From assembly GCA_036365455.1 (NCBI GenBank), contig JAWQUS010000002.1:5952001-6016000 (forward strand): DNA of 64,000 nucleotides. The letters run 5' to 3'. The notes beneath the pieces were generated by a model. It saw only the letters and a program-made list of their open reading frames with translations, was not told the DNA's origin and did not search any database. This DNA comes from Macrosoma leucophasiata. Its lineage: Eukaryota; Arthropoda; Insecta; Lepidoptera; Hedylidae. This document shows positions 1 to 11,046 of the stretch, in pieces. The number at the start of each line of letters is the position of its first letter. Position 1 is the stretch's first letter. Made by a program: the position numbers and the translations under genes.

Positions 1-1950
1 TTTATCCAAAGCATATTCAAATATTATCAAAACATTTTTTCTCCTTCTTAATGCACTTATATAAATCAAAATCTTCACAGTTAGCTTCCAATAGGTTCTA
101 ATTATCAGAAGCCTTCATCAAACGTTTTCAAATACTCTCTTCAAAGTGGGATATACTAGAAGAAGAAATGTTTTATATTATTTACAATTGTTTAATTTGA
201 TTTCAACTTTTGTGAAATCAAATTAAACAATTGTGTGTAACATTTAAATTCACGAAAATTGATATAAGTACCAAAGGAAAATAAAACTGAATGTCAACAT
301 CAAAGCTTAAAATAACTAGCAAAAGCGAAGAAATTGTGGAAGAAATAGCCAAATTACAACCAAACACTAAGAAACATTTCCTGAAATTCCTCTATTCTAA
401 CTAAGAACAAACGACATACCTAAAGAAAATGTACCTCCTGTTATTAAAAATGCAAGGTACAACGCCACAGTAAATGTATTTGCTAGCTGCAAAATGGAAG
501 TCTGTAGAAACTATCGCAAACAATAAGCGGTAGCATTTCTTGCGTGACTACGACCAGCTCCCTCGAGACTGGCCAATTCTAGATGCACTAGGAAATCTAG
601 GAATGCCATCGAAACTATTTGGGGACGACGACAATTGGATTTTATTTTGCTTTACCATTTCAATATAGGTAAGATGTCGTGATTGACAATCTGATTTGTA
701 TTGTTTGTTATCAAAGTGTGTTCCTATGATGATTAAAGATTAACAAATCGTAAATTATGTAAAATTTAGGATGGAATTGTACCTATGTGTTCATGCCAAG
801 TTTTTTATGAGATAGGCAGAAAGCGCGGATCAACAAACATCACAGATGTTCTCTTCTTGCAAACCGACCGTGCTTATATTTACCATTCTTTGCATACATT
901 TAAGCTGATTTACAAAAATTTAGGCAACATATTCGTGTGTTTAATTTAAATTTATGATGGTCCATTTGAAATATTTTGAACGAAAGAAACATTTTTATTC
1001 CGAATAGATCTCTCATTACTTCTAGGAATCAAAAATTACCTCCAGTACTTAAATATCTATTACAAACAATAAAAAGATAAACAGATATTAAGTGTCAACT
1101 AAAATTTGAACAAAACAAGTTTTCAATTCCTTCCTAATACGAATAGATAATTAAGAAAATGAAAATTCGTCATTTTCATTACTGTCTCTTCCCGTCGACC
1201 CAAGAACGTGTAAGATGTTTGATATTACAGGCAAGATAACTCTTACTCAATCAAAGACTATCAATAAACGTACTTCTACTAGTAGGAGATTCAGGCCACT
1301 AAATGTATTTATACAATTAAGGACTCCGCCATCAACTAGTTTTTAAACGCAATTCCTTAATTCGTAATATATTTTCAGAAAACGTTAGCAGTAATGTCTC
1401 AAGGTTGTTGCTAACGTTGCGGCAAATTTAATTAAGTTTCATCTTGGATGGTTGTCCCTTTTCCTTTTGTTATTTGCAGAGCCTAGTTACAAGAACCCAG
1501 TCTCTTATGCTTTAAATATTATTCCATTATATTTGTGGCGAATTAAGTAAAGGTATATACCTATTTACAGAACAAACAAAACCATTATTTTTATTTTTAT
1601 TTATGTAGGTATTATGTAGGTACAAATGTGAGCGAAAACACTTTTTAAAGAATTAAAACAAAATTAATGATTAATTTCACACTACTTAATTTTCTTAAAA
1701 TATTTTTTAAAATATAAAAGGAGTTTTAATTTGATTAGACAAATATTATTAAAAATTAATTTCATAGAAAAAAAGGCATTGAAATCGTGCATAATGAAAT
1801 AGTAGTCAAGATTAGTTTTATGCAACATAAATTGATTTTCATCAAAAGACAACTTCAGAATATTATCAAACGTACCCTTACCTTAACTAAATTTGAAAAT
1901 ATATTATGTAGGCTATTACTGAAAATCCTCATTCAAAGGCAGCTCTTATT
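1..1950. other. AT-rich non-coding stretch
   Basis: No coding region with family resemblance is visible on either strand. The only structured sequence is the perfect hairpin at 184-234, listed separately. The short open frames are random AT-rich frames. Confidence 0.6.
184..234. repeat. perfect 22-bp inverted repeat (hairpin)
   Basis: The arms at 184-205 and 213-234 are exact reverse complements, with a 7-nt spacer (ACTTTTG). The geometry (arms about 20 bp, loop under 10 nt) matches other hairpins in the window that sit at retroelement junctions. No recognisable element abuts this one. Confidence 0.85.
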
Positions 1951-2527
1951 TAGCCTTCACAACACACATTGTATACACAACGTCACAAACAAAGTAATAT
2001 TTCTCTCAAGAAATGCTAATTGCCTTCGAGATTGTCATAATATCCGTAGACAAAGAGGTATTCACAATGTCACGTGCTGGAATATGAGAGGTGTCATTTC
2101 ATCCAATATGTACGTAAAGCCATCAACAGTAACGATGTCCGGCACAGAGGCATAACACCTTAAGCCTCAGGAGTGGCAACGCATCTGCATTTTGACCTCT
2201 GGTCATTGTGTAAGTGTCTATAGGCTGCAGTCATCACTTAACATCAATGAAAATTGCATGCTTGTTTGCCAGTTTTATTACATAAAAAAAAGAAAATTCA
2301 AATTTCAATTAAATATGTCGCATTAAGCACATCCTAGCCTTCACAACACACATTGTAAACACAACGTCACAAACAAAGTAATATTTATCTTAAGAAATGC
2401 TAATTGCCTTTGAGATTGTCATAATATCCGTAGACAAAGAGGTATTCACAATGTCACGTGCTGGCATATGAGAGGTGTCATTTCATCCAATATATAGGTA
2501 CGTGAAGCCATTAACAGTAACGATGTC
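1951..2527. repeat. local direct duplication around a truncated SINE
   Basis: The segment 1951-2139 recurs at 2335-2527 with few differences (for example TATACACAA against TAAACACAA). The two copies flank a 5-prime-truncated subfamily-A SINE at 2140-2294. Copy 1 ends at AACGATGTC exactly where the SINE fragment begins; copy 2 continues into unrelated sequence. An open frame of 122 codons across copy 1 shows no family resemblance and is probably fortuitous. Confidence 0.8.
2140..2294 (+). mobile_element. SINE-like retroposon, subfamily A, 5-prime truncated
   Basis: It starts at CGGCACAGAGGC inside the element and runs through the conserved CTGCAGTCATCACTTAACATC block to an A-rich end (TTACATAAAAAAAA). 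About half of the element, including its ACTGGTGGTAGAGC head, is missing. Confidence 0.8.
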
Positions 2528-2789
2528 ATTATTTACATTAGTTTCCGTTCCTTAAACTCCTGTCTCCGTGCCTGAGATGCGGGTAATGGCTTCTTTTTTT
2601 TGTTTATTATAACAATATTTCATTTAGATACGCCCCCGCTGGCAAATAACCTGTTTTATGACACTTGTCCACGGTTTTTCGTTCGTGAGAAACGGATGCC
2701 AATCCCTCATGTTGCAGATGTAAGTTAATTTTTATTATGTTGCATATTTATTCTTGGTCCTTGGGAACATTTTACTCATTTTAGAAATT

Positions 2790-2832
2790 AAAGGCAGGAA
2801 TTGAACCTGCGAGGTGAGACTGCGACGCGGTA
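2790..2832 (-). repeat. possible tRNA-derived SINE relic
   Basis: On the minus strand this reads as a T-arm-like block with a B-box-like GGTTCAATTCC. Only the 3-prime half of a tRNA-like domain can be seen. It could be a chance match. Confidence 0.3.
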
Positions 2833-3337
2833 ATGATGTGAACTGACTTATGTGATACCTACTGGTAAAACTAAAAATTTTGATACAATCACTTTGTAGG
2901 TAAATCGTACAGCTGGTTTTTTAATTTAAAATGATTCTCCACAAGGATTGTGAATATGTGACTCAAAAAATACTACTAATGAATCCGGTATGTTATATAA
3001 TGTAAAAAAAACAAACTACTAAATAAAGAGCAAAGTGTCAAATATCCCGTTTCAAAATTACCATTCTATTTATTTCCTGTTAAAATGCACTTTTTAATCC
3101 GCACCCTTCACGTTCTTGGCATACCAAACTGTTTGACAGAAACTGTTATTGACAGTTTAATGGAAACTGTTGCGTATTTCAGTGGAAGAAAAAACCAAAC
3201 TAAACACCTTGGCGTATCGCATCACGAAATTTAAGTGGCGTCCCTTTTTCACCCAATGTACCTCCTGACACTTACATGTTCGCAAAGATGAGGGTCTTGA
3301 ATAAATAATATAATGATATTGTTAGATATGACCGCAG

Positions 3338-3415
3338 TATTTTATCAGAGATAAAAGTATGAAAAACCTTTATCTCAGGTTCTATTGGGATTTTTCCATT
3401 TTGTATCAGTTTCTA
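3338..3415 (+). repeat. fragment of tRNA-headed SINE (GGTTCTATTGGG type)
   Basis: It carries the body motif TCTATTGGGATTTTTCCATT, shared with fuller copies at 36598-36900 and 47460-47728. The tRNA head and the 3-prime end are absent. Confidence 0.6.
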
Positions 3416-3488
3416 GTTGAAGTTGACATCTCCGGATCTCCAAGGTAGGTAACCTTGGAGGTAGGTAATGTGTCGACTTCAACTCGTT
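3414..3488. repeat. nested hairpin
   Basis: The outer arms, AGTTGAAGTTGAC and GTCGACTTCAACT, differ by one base. They enclose a perfect inner inverted repeat, CTCCAAGGT and ACCTTGGAG. No function is evident. Confidence 0.6.
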
Positions 3489-3669
3489 ACCTTTTACATG
3501 TTGTAATGGGACTAGAGCTGTACTTCTAAGGTTTTATTATTGAGGCTTTTTAGCTAAACGTACTTTAGATAAAACATCACATCTAGAAAAACAATTGTTG
3601 TGCATTAAAAAATATTTTATTTAGAAAATTATTTCATTTAAAAAGAACAAATTTCAAAGAAAATACATT

Positions 3670-4153
3670 AAAGGAGATGTTGCGAGCTCGGCTCTGGTTC
3701 ATACACGACCTCAAAAAATGGGTAAATTAAAGAAGAATCCGAAAAAAATATAATTAATTTATTCAAGAATATATTTTAGAGTTACGACCACATTTCATTC
3801 AAACGATTTTATCATTTTCAACTATGTTTAACATGGCGGCGATACAGCCGACGCTTGGGATCAATCGATTTCGACAGTATTTAGAAAATGTTACTTTTTT
3901 CTCCAAGTACTATATAATCCAAATTCAATTTAAAAAATTAAAATGTCAAAATGACATCGCCCGCCGTATTCGCCATGTTGGTTTTGAGTTGCAATTCTAA
4001 CTACAAAGAATGTTTTGTAACTGCAAACAAAGCTTAAAAAGCTTAATAAGATTATATGCAGTAAAAAACGTTATTATATTGATTTTGCCTGTTTAATGAT
4101 ATTGTGTACAATACATGGCCGGAGGTCCATTCATTTTTGCAACATCTCCTTTG
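3670..4153. mobile_element. candidate inverted-repeat-bounded element
   Basis: AAAGGAGATGTTGC at 3670 is matched by its reverse complement near 4138-4153. The ends could be short terminal repeats of a roughly 480-bp MITE. I see no convincing target duplication, so this is tentative. Confidence 0.3.
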
Positions 4154-4251
4154 AAATGAAAAATAATGCTGGTTCGGAGCATTCTGACCATCCTGCGTCT
4201 CGCCGCAGATTGAATATAAAGGCCGCTAGCACAAGCATGCCGTTGATTGTT

Positions 4252-4419
4252 TTGTTTTATGTAATGGAAGTGGCCAACAAGCATGCAGTTCACATTGATG
4301 TTAAGTGATGACTGCACCCTATAGACACTCACATGAAGGCCAAGGTCAAAATGCAAATGCGTTACCACTCCTGAGGCCTAAGGTGTTATGCCTCTGTGCC
4401 GGAAATTACAGTGCCGTTC
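4252..4419 (-). mobile_element. SINE-like retroposon, subfamily A, 5-prime truncated
   Basis: This is the reverse complement of the subfamily-A tail through the GGAAATTACAG block. It stops abruptly at GTGCCGTTC, before the head. The overlapping open frames on both strands are fortuitous readings of the repeat. Confidence 0.8.
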
Positions 4420-5580
4420 AATTGCGAATTGCTTGGGTTTCGCGTTCGCAGTGTCGCGTCGCGTCGTATTCAAAGCTCACGCAGGAAAATTCCGTGAGTC
4501 GCAGGTGTTTATGCTTGAATCAAGCTTAAATGCACTTAGCTTTACTGACTTCTCAACCGGTGAATACAGGCGCGATGTTAAGTTTTTGTTTTCGTACATG
4601 GTGTGAACAAGAATTAGGTATTTTGAATATGTAACGAGCGCTCACAGTCAGCGACCGACAATACGTTTAGTATGAACAATCGGATTTCTGTACTTAATTT
4701 ATTTTTAAGAAATATATTCATGTATTATACATTAGTAGTTATAAAAGAGTAAAAGAATAACACGAAAGATACCCTCTAAAGTTCATGCAACTCAATAAAA
4801 TATATAACAAAAACATTCCAAGGCAAACGTATTATTATACAGTGTGTTTGAAATACAAAGCTCGGTGTACCTTTCCAACTGAGCATACATCGTTACGGTG
4901 CTTTTCCACCAGATATAATGCAGCTATGCTGTGAATATGTGAAATCTACGCCACGAAAATATGTGACCATATCCTAAGCTATGTAGGTAGCTGTACGAGG
5001 AAGATGCGCTTCAAGTTTAACCAACTGGACATAAGTGCGCGGCATACTGCAGATGCAGGTACTCTGTTCTGCACATAGTCAGAGAATATGTAATAATACT
5101 ACGTATAGAATGGACAACGTCAACGCCCCGCCCGATTTCCCCGCATCACCCAACCTCCTCCCTTCTTATGGGCGACGGTTGGTATTTTACTACGTGCAAC
5201 GCACACAGGTGCACGTTTAAATACACGTCACTGATTGATGTCTGCGTAATAGAGACCAAATTAAGCGTTTGTAATCACCGGACTTTGGCAGAATTACCCT
5301 TAAAAGTTGGTAGTTGCCATTAACCAAAAGAAAGAAAGAAAGAAGCGTTTGTATGGAATTTTGGTGGAGTGTTCGCGGTGTGACATAGCTACAGCCACTC
5401 GGGACGGCCCATAGCACGCATCCATAGCACACATCCTTCCATATAAAAACATACCTTAGCTGAATCCTTTTCCGTTTTTTTTTTCCACCAGTGCTAATCT
5501 ATGTCTACCAATGAATATGATTGATGGGTATCAAACGCATCTGTAGCAACGAAGGCACATCTTGGTCGAAAAGCACCCTA
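4420..5580. other. no gene or recognised repeat seen
   Basis: No family-like coding sequence is visible. A short AAAG microsatellite lies near 5325-5343. The several 60-75 codon open frames have no recognisable domains. Confidence 0.5.
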
Positions 5581-6075
5581 AAGAGCCATTTAGACGGAGA
5601 TAGTTTCTCGTCTCGAAGATACGATTATCGAAGGAATATAAAACATTCTTCTTCGTTTAAACACTCGCTCTTCTCGCTCGTTGCCATGGGCGATACCTCG
5701 CAACGGAATATTGTGTCCGTGTAAACAGAATTTCAAAGATGACATATCTCACACTGAAATCGGTTCCAACTGATTTGTACGATACTCGTATGAACTTGAA
5801 AATATGTCAAACAAGATCGTGTTTAGACAAGCCGAGATTCTCCTTAGCAAAAATCTGCTTACGATAATTTCGTCGTGTAAACAAACATAGGCAATTATCG
5901 CCTGGCGATATGTCCTGGCGAATCTCGTATGACATAATCGTACGTGAGATTTTAGTTCTTGCCTGTGTGTAAACATTTTGACACGATTATGTTATGGCGA
6001 TTATTGCTCGTGACAGTAGCGCACGATTTTTTCGAACCAAACGTACGAGAAACTCTCTCCATCTAAATGGCTCTT
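5581..6075. mobile_element. TA-flanked MITE with long terminal inverted repeats
   Basis: The left end starts AAGAGCCATTTAGACGGAGA and the right end is its near-perfect reverse complement. The similarity extends about 30 bp, to TTTCTCG, and both ends abut TA. The interior has repeated GTGTAAAC and TCGTATGACATAATCGT-like motifs but no transposase. The TA flanks suggest a Tc1/mariner-type or other TA-targeting element; assignment to a superfamily is inference. Confidence 0.75.
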
Positions 6076-6318
6076 TAGACAGTTCAATATAACAATATAA
6101 AATATCCCTGAAAGAATAACACCGATTGTAACTATTGTCTTATGTCAACGTTGTCTCGTATCTCATATTGTTTTTGCAATTTGTTGAACTTGAAAACAGT
6201 GTTTCGAAAACTGGATGATAAATTGTGTCGTACGAATTGAGTCTCTTTTGTTCTTGAGTTTTATCTTGTCTCGTGTGTCTAAACTGCAACTCCTTCCAAA
6301 ATTATATTTATTATACAG

Positions 6319-6670
6319 GTGTGGTTCCAGTGTAGCAGCTCGAGGGTTCGAAGGCATAGGCACCACCGCATTACCTGCCATGAAATGGTAGTGTTCAGCA
6401 TTATCGTGTTCCGGTTAGTTTGCAATGTATATCCCCGTAATAACTATCACAGAGACGTAACAACTTACATCTCAGGGGTGGCAACGCATCTGTATCCCAT
6501 TTTTTAATGTAGGTACGTAAAGGAGGTGGCAAACAAGCATGCAGCTCACATTGATATTAATAAACATCTACACGAAACCCAAAGGTCAAAATGTGACCTT
6601 TGGGTTTCCTGTAGACGTTTATTAATATCAATATAATGTTTGCCACCTCCTTTAGGTACCTACATAAAAA
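6319..6670 (+). mobile_element. subfamily-B SINE with internal inverted tail (hairpin)
   Basis: The head (TGTAGCAGCTCGAGGG...) is followed from about 6500 by an inverted copy of the SINE tail (6510-6588). After a spacer of about 5 nt the tail appears in forward orientation (6594-6662) and ends TACATAAAAAAAA. The arms match closely, apart from a small deletion in the right arm. Confidence 0.8.
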
Positions 6671-7603
6671 AAATGGAGTTAATTTTCTTATTTTTTAAAA
6701 ATCAAAAATATTATCAGTGCTTTTTAGATTTCGGCCTTGATCTATATTTAGAAGCTGCAGAACGTTAGCGACACTACTTATAATAGAATTATTCAAAGTC
6801 AATCTATTCGTGAATGAAATCTATAAACTTCATTTCATTGTCCCTCGACTAGAATAGAATGATAAACAAAGCAATAGTAATAATATTGACGACAAACGAG
6901 AACTGAATAGGATAATTGGATCGTTCTCCAAATGGGGTGCTACCCGAACCGACTCTGAAGTTTCAGTCTTGTATAGATATCTATTATATGGTTCCCTTTG
7001 TCAACCATACACGCTAATAAAACTCGGTGAATATAAAATAATTTATGCGTATAAGAAGGGTATAAATATCTTATGAATGGTCATTGGAGTGGAATTGATT
7101 ATATTTTCTTTAAAGGAAATAGAATGAAAAACGTATGACTTCTGGCGGGGCTTGAATAATCGACCACTGGGATCTCTAGTCCAGCCCCTCACCGGCGGGG
7201 ATTGAACCCGCGAGCACTAGGATCTCTCGTCTCTCTCCCCCTCTGCCCCGTGGGGAATGGGAGACTTCCGGAAAATATAGAAGTCCCAATAGCAGTAACC
7301 TTCAGACCCACAGATGAAACCCAGGACCCCATCGTTTCCTAGTTTGTACGAGTACTAAATTGTAGCTAAAATATTTAATTGCCTTCGGATTACATAACCT
7401 GAATTCGACAGCTTTCAACATCGTACCCAAGGGATACAGTAATCCATCCTGACTAGACCCCGAGGTCGAATTTAACGGAACCCAATTTTCGCATCTCCTA
7501 AATAATTTTCGCAGACAATTGAGAATTAAGCTTTTGTTAATAGGTCGTCTGCGGGTAAGCGAACGAAAATTGCTACAATAAACGACAGACAGCTAATGCA
7601 ACA

Positions 7604-7672
7604 CTTGATACGTCCCACTGCTGGGCACGAGTCTCTCCCCTTCTAGGGAGGAGACCTGTTGTGAAAAAGATT
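7604..7672 (-). repeat. 3-prime fragment of 5S-derived SINE
   Basis: CGTCCCACTGCTGGGCACGA followed by GTCTCTCCCC is the reverse complement of the 3-prime end of the fuller 5S-derived SINEs at 21262-21600 and 51650-52018. Confidence 0.65.
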
Positions 7673-7747
7673 TAGGAGGGTCAACTCCCCTTAGCTAATT
7701 AAAATACTTGCTCAAGCCTTTGGCCAAACTGTTTCCAAACGATGATT

Positions 7748-7786
7748 AGAGCGAAAGTTGCAACGCCCCTAATCACATATATATTT
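7748..7786. repeat. dispersed repeat fragment (GCGAAAGTTGC type)
   Basis: AGAGCGAAAGTTGCA followed by CGCCCCTAATCACA recurs at 32468-32505. A second shared block (TTAGGCAGTT...GCTCGCC...AGTAGACT) occurs at 8088-8190 and 32560-32645. So the same dispersed element is present twice, here split by the SINE at 7786-8072. Confidence 0.55.
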
Positions 7787-8072
7787 TTTTATGTTACAAA
7801 GGTGGCAAGCAAGCATGCAGTTCACATTGATGTTAAGTTTGGTTTTATTTTTCAACTGCAGCCTATAGATACCCACAGAAAGACCAGAGGTCAAATGCAG
7901 ACGAGTTGCCCTGAGACTTAAGATGTAGTGTCTCTGTGATAGTTATTACGGGGCCATACACTTCCATCTAACCGGAACACGATAGTGCTGTACACTACCA
8001 TTTAGCGGCAGATAGATAACGTAATGCGGTAGTGCTTACGCCCTCGAGCTCCTACACTGGAACTCTACCACC
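7786..8072 (-). mobile_element. SINE-like retroposon, subfamily B
   Basis: This is nearly full length in reverse. It has the T-rich end, CATGCAGTTCACATTGATG, the subfamily-B block GATAGTTATTACGGGGCC and the head CTCCTACACTGGAACTC. An extra stretch of about 18 bp (TTTGGTTTTATTTTTCAA) interrupts it between GTTAAG and CTGCAGCC. Confidence 0.8.
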
Positions 8073-8087
8073 AAGATACTCTGCAAC

Positions 8088-8190
8088 GCCTTAAGCCTAA
8101 TGGCTCTCCCTTAGGCAGTTAAGCTTTATTCAGAACGCCCACTACGCTCGCCGATTTCCCGGTGAAGTAGACTAGTGTGTCGCCTGCATG
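8088..8190. repeat. dispersed repeat fragment shared with 32.5 kb
   Basis: TTAGGCAGTT, CGCTCGCCGATT and GAAGTAGACT occur in the same order at 32570-32645. The parent element is not recognised. Confidence 0.5.
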
Positions 8191-8626
8191 AGTCCATTTC
8201 AAAATAAAGCCAAATTGTGGATCCGTTACTGACTATACCACTAGACAGGGAAAAAAATATCCCTGCCTTATTATGATTTTGCACTAACTTACATTTGCCA
8301 GTATTTTCGATGAATGGGTGGGTAATATGTAACAATAGTATGAAATTAAAGGAGAAATTTAACAAAAGCCTTCAGCTTTTGCCCTCGGATTACATAACCT
8401 GAATTCGACAGCTTTCAACATCGTACCCGAGGGATACAGTGATCCATCCTGACTAGACCCCGAGGTCGGATTCGACGGAATCAAATTTTCCCATCTCCTA
8501 AATAATTTCCGCAGACAATCGAGAATTTAGCTTTTGATAAATCTATGTAGTTCTTGGAATTTATAGGTAAATGCTTAGCAATATCTGCTATATACCTTTA
8601 AAAACACTCGTGTTTCATATCATACA

Positions 8627-8816
8627 CTAGCTGTTGCCCGCGGCTGCGCTCGCGTGGATGTCGTTTTATAAATAACTAAGTAGCCTATGTTCTATCTCAA
8701 AGTCAGCTCTATCTCTGTATGCAATTTCATTAAAATCCGTTCAGTCGTTTGGTCGTGAAAAGGTAACAGACAGACAGAAAGACTTTCAGACAAAAGACAG
8801 AAGTTACTTTCGCATT
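8627..8816 (-). mobile_element. Helitron-like non-autonomous fragment (CTAG end)
   Basis: Its CTAG end is at 8627-8630, next to GCTGTTGCCCGCGGCTGCGC. The body has the AAATCCGTTCAGTCGTTTGG block typical of short lepidopteran elements of this kind. On the minus strand the 3-prime end is CTAG. The 5-prime TC end is lost at the junction with the following SINE. Confidence 0.55.
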
Positions 8817-8823
8817 AATCTCC

Positions 8824-9060
8824 ACTGCTGGTAGAGCTCCAGTGATGGAGCTCGCGGGCGTAGGCACCACCGCATTACCTAATATACTTGCCGCTATGGT
8901 AGTGTTCAGCACTATCGTGTTCCGGTCAGGTGGTAATGTACGGCTCTGTAATTTCCGGCACAGAGGCATAACACCTAATGCCTCAGGAGTGGCAACGCAT
9001 CTGCATTTCGACCTCCGGTCATTGTGTGTCAATGTGAACTGCACGCTTGTTTGCCACTTT
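8824..9060 (+). mobile_element. SINE-like retroposon, subfamily A
   Basis: It carries the head CTGGTAGAGCTCCAGTGATG through to TGTTTGCCACTT. A deletion removes the GTCTATAGGCTGCAGTCATC block. The open frames crossing it are not genes. Confidence 0.8.
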
Positions 9061-9239
9061 TTGTACTGTTGTAACAGAAAGATTCAATTTGCGGGTGGCT
9101 CGGTGTTCTTCTACCTTCAAGTTTGCACGATTAACAGTGAGGCCGACACACAACACTCACGGTATCTGACGATAAGTCCGATCTATCACTATCACACCAC
9201 AGAGTACTATAGGCTTAGTCTATTACAGGTCTGGATAAT

Positions 9240-9311
9240 TGTTGTTTCCACAGGTTACGCGAACAGCGACCTACACGAGCGACTACGGGTGGAGCCGCGG
9301 GCCACAGCTAG
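9240..9311 (+). mobile_element. Helitron-like 3-prime end
   Basis: GGAGCCGCGGGCCACAGCTAG ends in CTAG at 9308-9311 and is followed by T. It is an imperfect inverted match to the end at 8627, so the two may be ends of one foldback element or two insertions. The 5-prime end is not identified. Confidence 0.45.
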
Positions 9312-9419
9312 TATAAAATATTGGTGTGTAATAGACATGCATCATATTAAAATTCATCGGGCGCACTAACCATCACTCGATAATCAAAGATATTGTTTTA
9401 CTGATAGTAGAGTTCCTGT

Positions 9420-9712
9420 TGTAACTCAAGTGGCAGTGGGCAGGGCACATAGCTCGCAGAACTGACGGCCGTTGGGGCAGAAGAGTTCTTGAGTGGCGAC
9501 CTCGTACCGGAAGACGAAGCGTAGGCAGGCCCTCAACGAGGTGAACTGACGACCTGGTGAAAATCGCGGGCAATCTTTGAATGAGGGCGGCCCAGGCCTC
9601 CCCAAAATATTGCCACAACGAACGGTTCTTTGGGGCAATCTTTTGGAGAGGCCTTTGTCCAGCAGTTGACGCTTTTGGCTGAAATAATGATGATCAGAGT
9701 GCCTCGAAGGCG
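9420..9712 (+). pseudogene. LINE ORF2 C-terminal relic (GRWGRRVLEWRPRTGRRS type)
   Basis: Plus-strand translation gives KWQWAGHIARRTDGRWGRRV, then LEWRPRTGRRSVGRPSTR, a stop, TDDLVKIAGN and a degraded end. This is the C-terminal tail of a non-LTR retrotransposon polyprotein known from insects and probably RTE-like (clade assignment is inference). After the stop come ATGATGATCA-type repeats, the usual 3-prime tail. Related 3-prime pieces lie at 31405-31545 (-), 41730-41786 (-), 49195-49400 (+) and 58956-59025 (+). It is a dead, 5-prime-truncated copy with stop codons. The longer open frames on the opposite strand here are fortuitous. Confidence 0.7.
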
Positions 9713-9958
9713 TAAGCAGAGGCACCATTGCATTACCTTATCTTATCTGCCATCAAATGTTCGTGTTCAGCACTATGTTCCGGTTAGATAGATGGTAATG
9801 TCTCCGTAATATCTCTGTGATAGAGAGACATATCAACTTAGATCTGACGTGGTGGCATCTACATTTTTGCTTTTGTGTAGATATCTAAAGGCTGCAGTCA
9901 TCACTTAACAACCACGTGAGCTGCATGCTTGCGTGCCACTTTCATTCCATTAAAGGCT
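9700..9958 (+). mobile_element. SINE-like retroposon, subfamily B, degraded
   Basis: It contains GTGTTCAGCACTAT, CACAGAG-like and CTGCAGTCATCACTTAACA blocks and ends TGCCACTTTCATTCCATTAAA. It has several small insertions and deletions. It abuts the preceding LINE relic. Confidence 0.7.
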
Positions 9959-9987
9959 CATTTAATGAGTAGAGCCTACTAGCAACA

Positions 9988-10032
9988 AGTCATCACGCTC
10001 TCCGCATACCCCGTAAGGTACCTGGCGTGAAG
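9988..10032 (+). repeat. 3-prime fragment of the TATG-tailed RTE-like LINE
   Basis: CTCTCCGCATACCCCGTAAG followed by CCTGGCGTGAAGATAC matches the 3-prime end of the fuller copies at 27710-28118 and 61011-61758. Confidence 0.6.
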
Positions 10033-10430
10033 ATACACCTAAAATTAATTAGATTATTAAATGCGCATAATTTATACATTCGTATCTAAGGTGCTTACTT
10101 AAGCTATAAAAGCGATGTTAGTTTCGTTTTATAGGTACTTCGTAAGATCAACTAAAAAGTTGAAAATATAAATAGAAGCTTTTAAGGATATTAAAATTTA
10201 TTAACGATGGGCTTTTTTCAGTGAAATCATAATTATTCAGTTAACTTGTATTTATACTTTTCAGTTCGTTGACGTAGGTAGATTTAAGTTACAGAATTTT
10301 TAAAAAGTTGTTATTTCTAAATACGTTAGCTTCAAGCAGTCTTTCTTTTTTACGTTGCTTTTAACTTGACAATAAAATTCAAAATAATTTTTTTTTTTAA
10401 TTTAAAAACAATCAAAACGTATATTTAATT

Positions 10431-10493
10431 GGGGATCGAACTTGCGACTTTAGATAGATAACCCAGCAGCTTAACCACTAAGCTACCCAAGTC
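10431..10493 (-). repeat. tRNA-like SINE head
   Basis: Minus-strand reading gives TTGGGTAGCTTAGTGGTTAA (A-box region) and later GTCGCAAGTTCGATCCCC (B-box and T-arm). It ends next to an A-rich or T-rich flank. The cloverleaf is imperfect, so this is a tRNA-derived repeat rather than a tRNA gene. Confidence 0.55.
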
Positions 10494-10527
10494 TACAAAA
10501 TTTGACTTCGGGTTCAGTTTATGTATA

Positions 10528-10760
10528 CAACATGTAACAGGATTGAATGTACAACCCGAAACTGTTTGTTCAGAATCGATAACCGAATCGATTTCCGGGC
10601 ATGATTGATATAGGTAATATTTTGTTCCAAAATTAATTAAAATTAGGGAAATTATGGTCATCCATTTTGTGAAAAATCAATACAAACGAAAATGAGACTA
10701 ACGTCTATCCAAAATAAAATGCTAATCTCAACAAGTTTATTAGAACTCGTTGAGACGTGC
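10528..10760. repeat. dispersed repeat; empty-site paralogue of 53.4-53.8 kb
   Basis: It shares ACCCGAAACT, GGTAATATTTTGT, AATACAAACGAAAATGAG-like and TCGTTGAGACGTGC in order with 53401-53810. The 53-kb copy has an extra 163-bp insertion plus a target duplication that is absent here. Confidence 0.7.
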
Positions 10761-11046
10761 TATCTATAATATAAAAATGAATCGCAAAATGTGTTGGTAA
10801 GCGCATAACTCAACAACGCCTAGTAGTAGTAGTTGCCTGCACGGTCAAAAGCTTCAAAGGTAAAGGTAATAGACCATATTTGATAGGCCTGGGCATGTCT
10901 GGGGCAATACCACCATTTCTTTTGCCAGACTTATTTCAATTTTACCTTGTTCTGACGTATAACAAACGTGAAGGCAAATTTAGATTATATTATGACTGCT
11001 CTAAAGCTTACTTTTCGGTGAGTTTCATCGTACCTACGTAAAAGCA

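Larger units (their letters stand above)
7378..8545. repeat. 165-bp direct repeats spaced exactly 1 kb apart
   Basis: 7378-7545 and 8378-8545 are about 93 percent alike by eye. They share CGGATTACATAACCTGAATT, CATCGTACCC and GACTAGACCCCGAGGTCG. The interval holds a 5S-SINE fragment and a subfamily-B SINE. The repeats lack TG...CA ends, so they do not look like LTRs; a segmental duplication is more likely. Confidence 0.8.

Noticed and set aside
1787..2155. 122-codon gene at 1.8-2.2 kb
   Set aside because: The frame runs into a SINE fragment and its duplicated part is not kept open in the second copy at 2335-2527.
7378..8545. LTR retrotransposon with 165-bp LTRs
   Set aside because: No TG...CA termini, no primer-binding site or polypurine tract, and no gag-pol sequence between the repeats.
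8841..9369. 175-codon gene at 8.8-9.4 kb
   Set aside because: The first third is a SINE and the rest runs through a Helitron-like end. The open frame is fortuitous.
9426..9728. 100-codon minus-strand gene at 9.4-9.7 kb
   Set aside because: It is the antisense of a clear LINE C-terminus on the plus strand.
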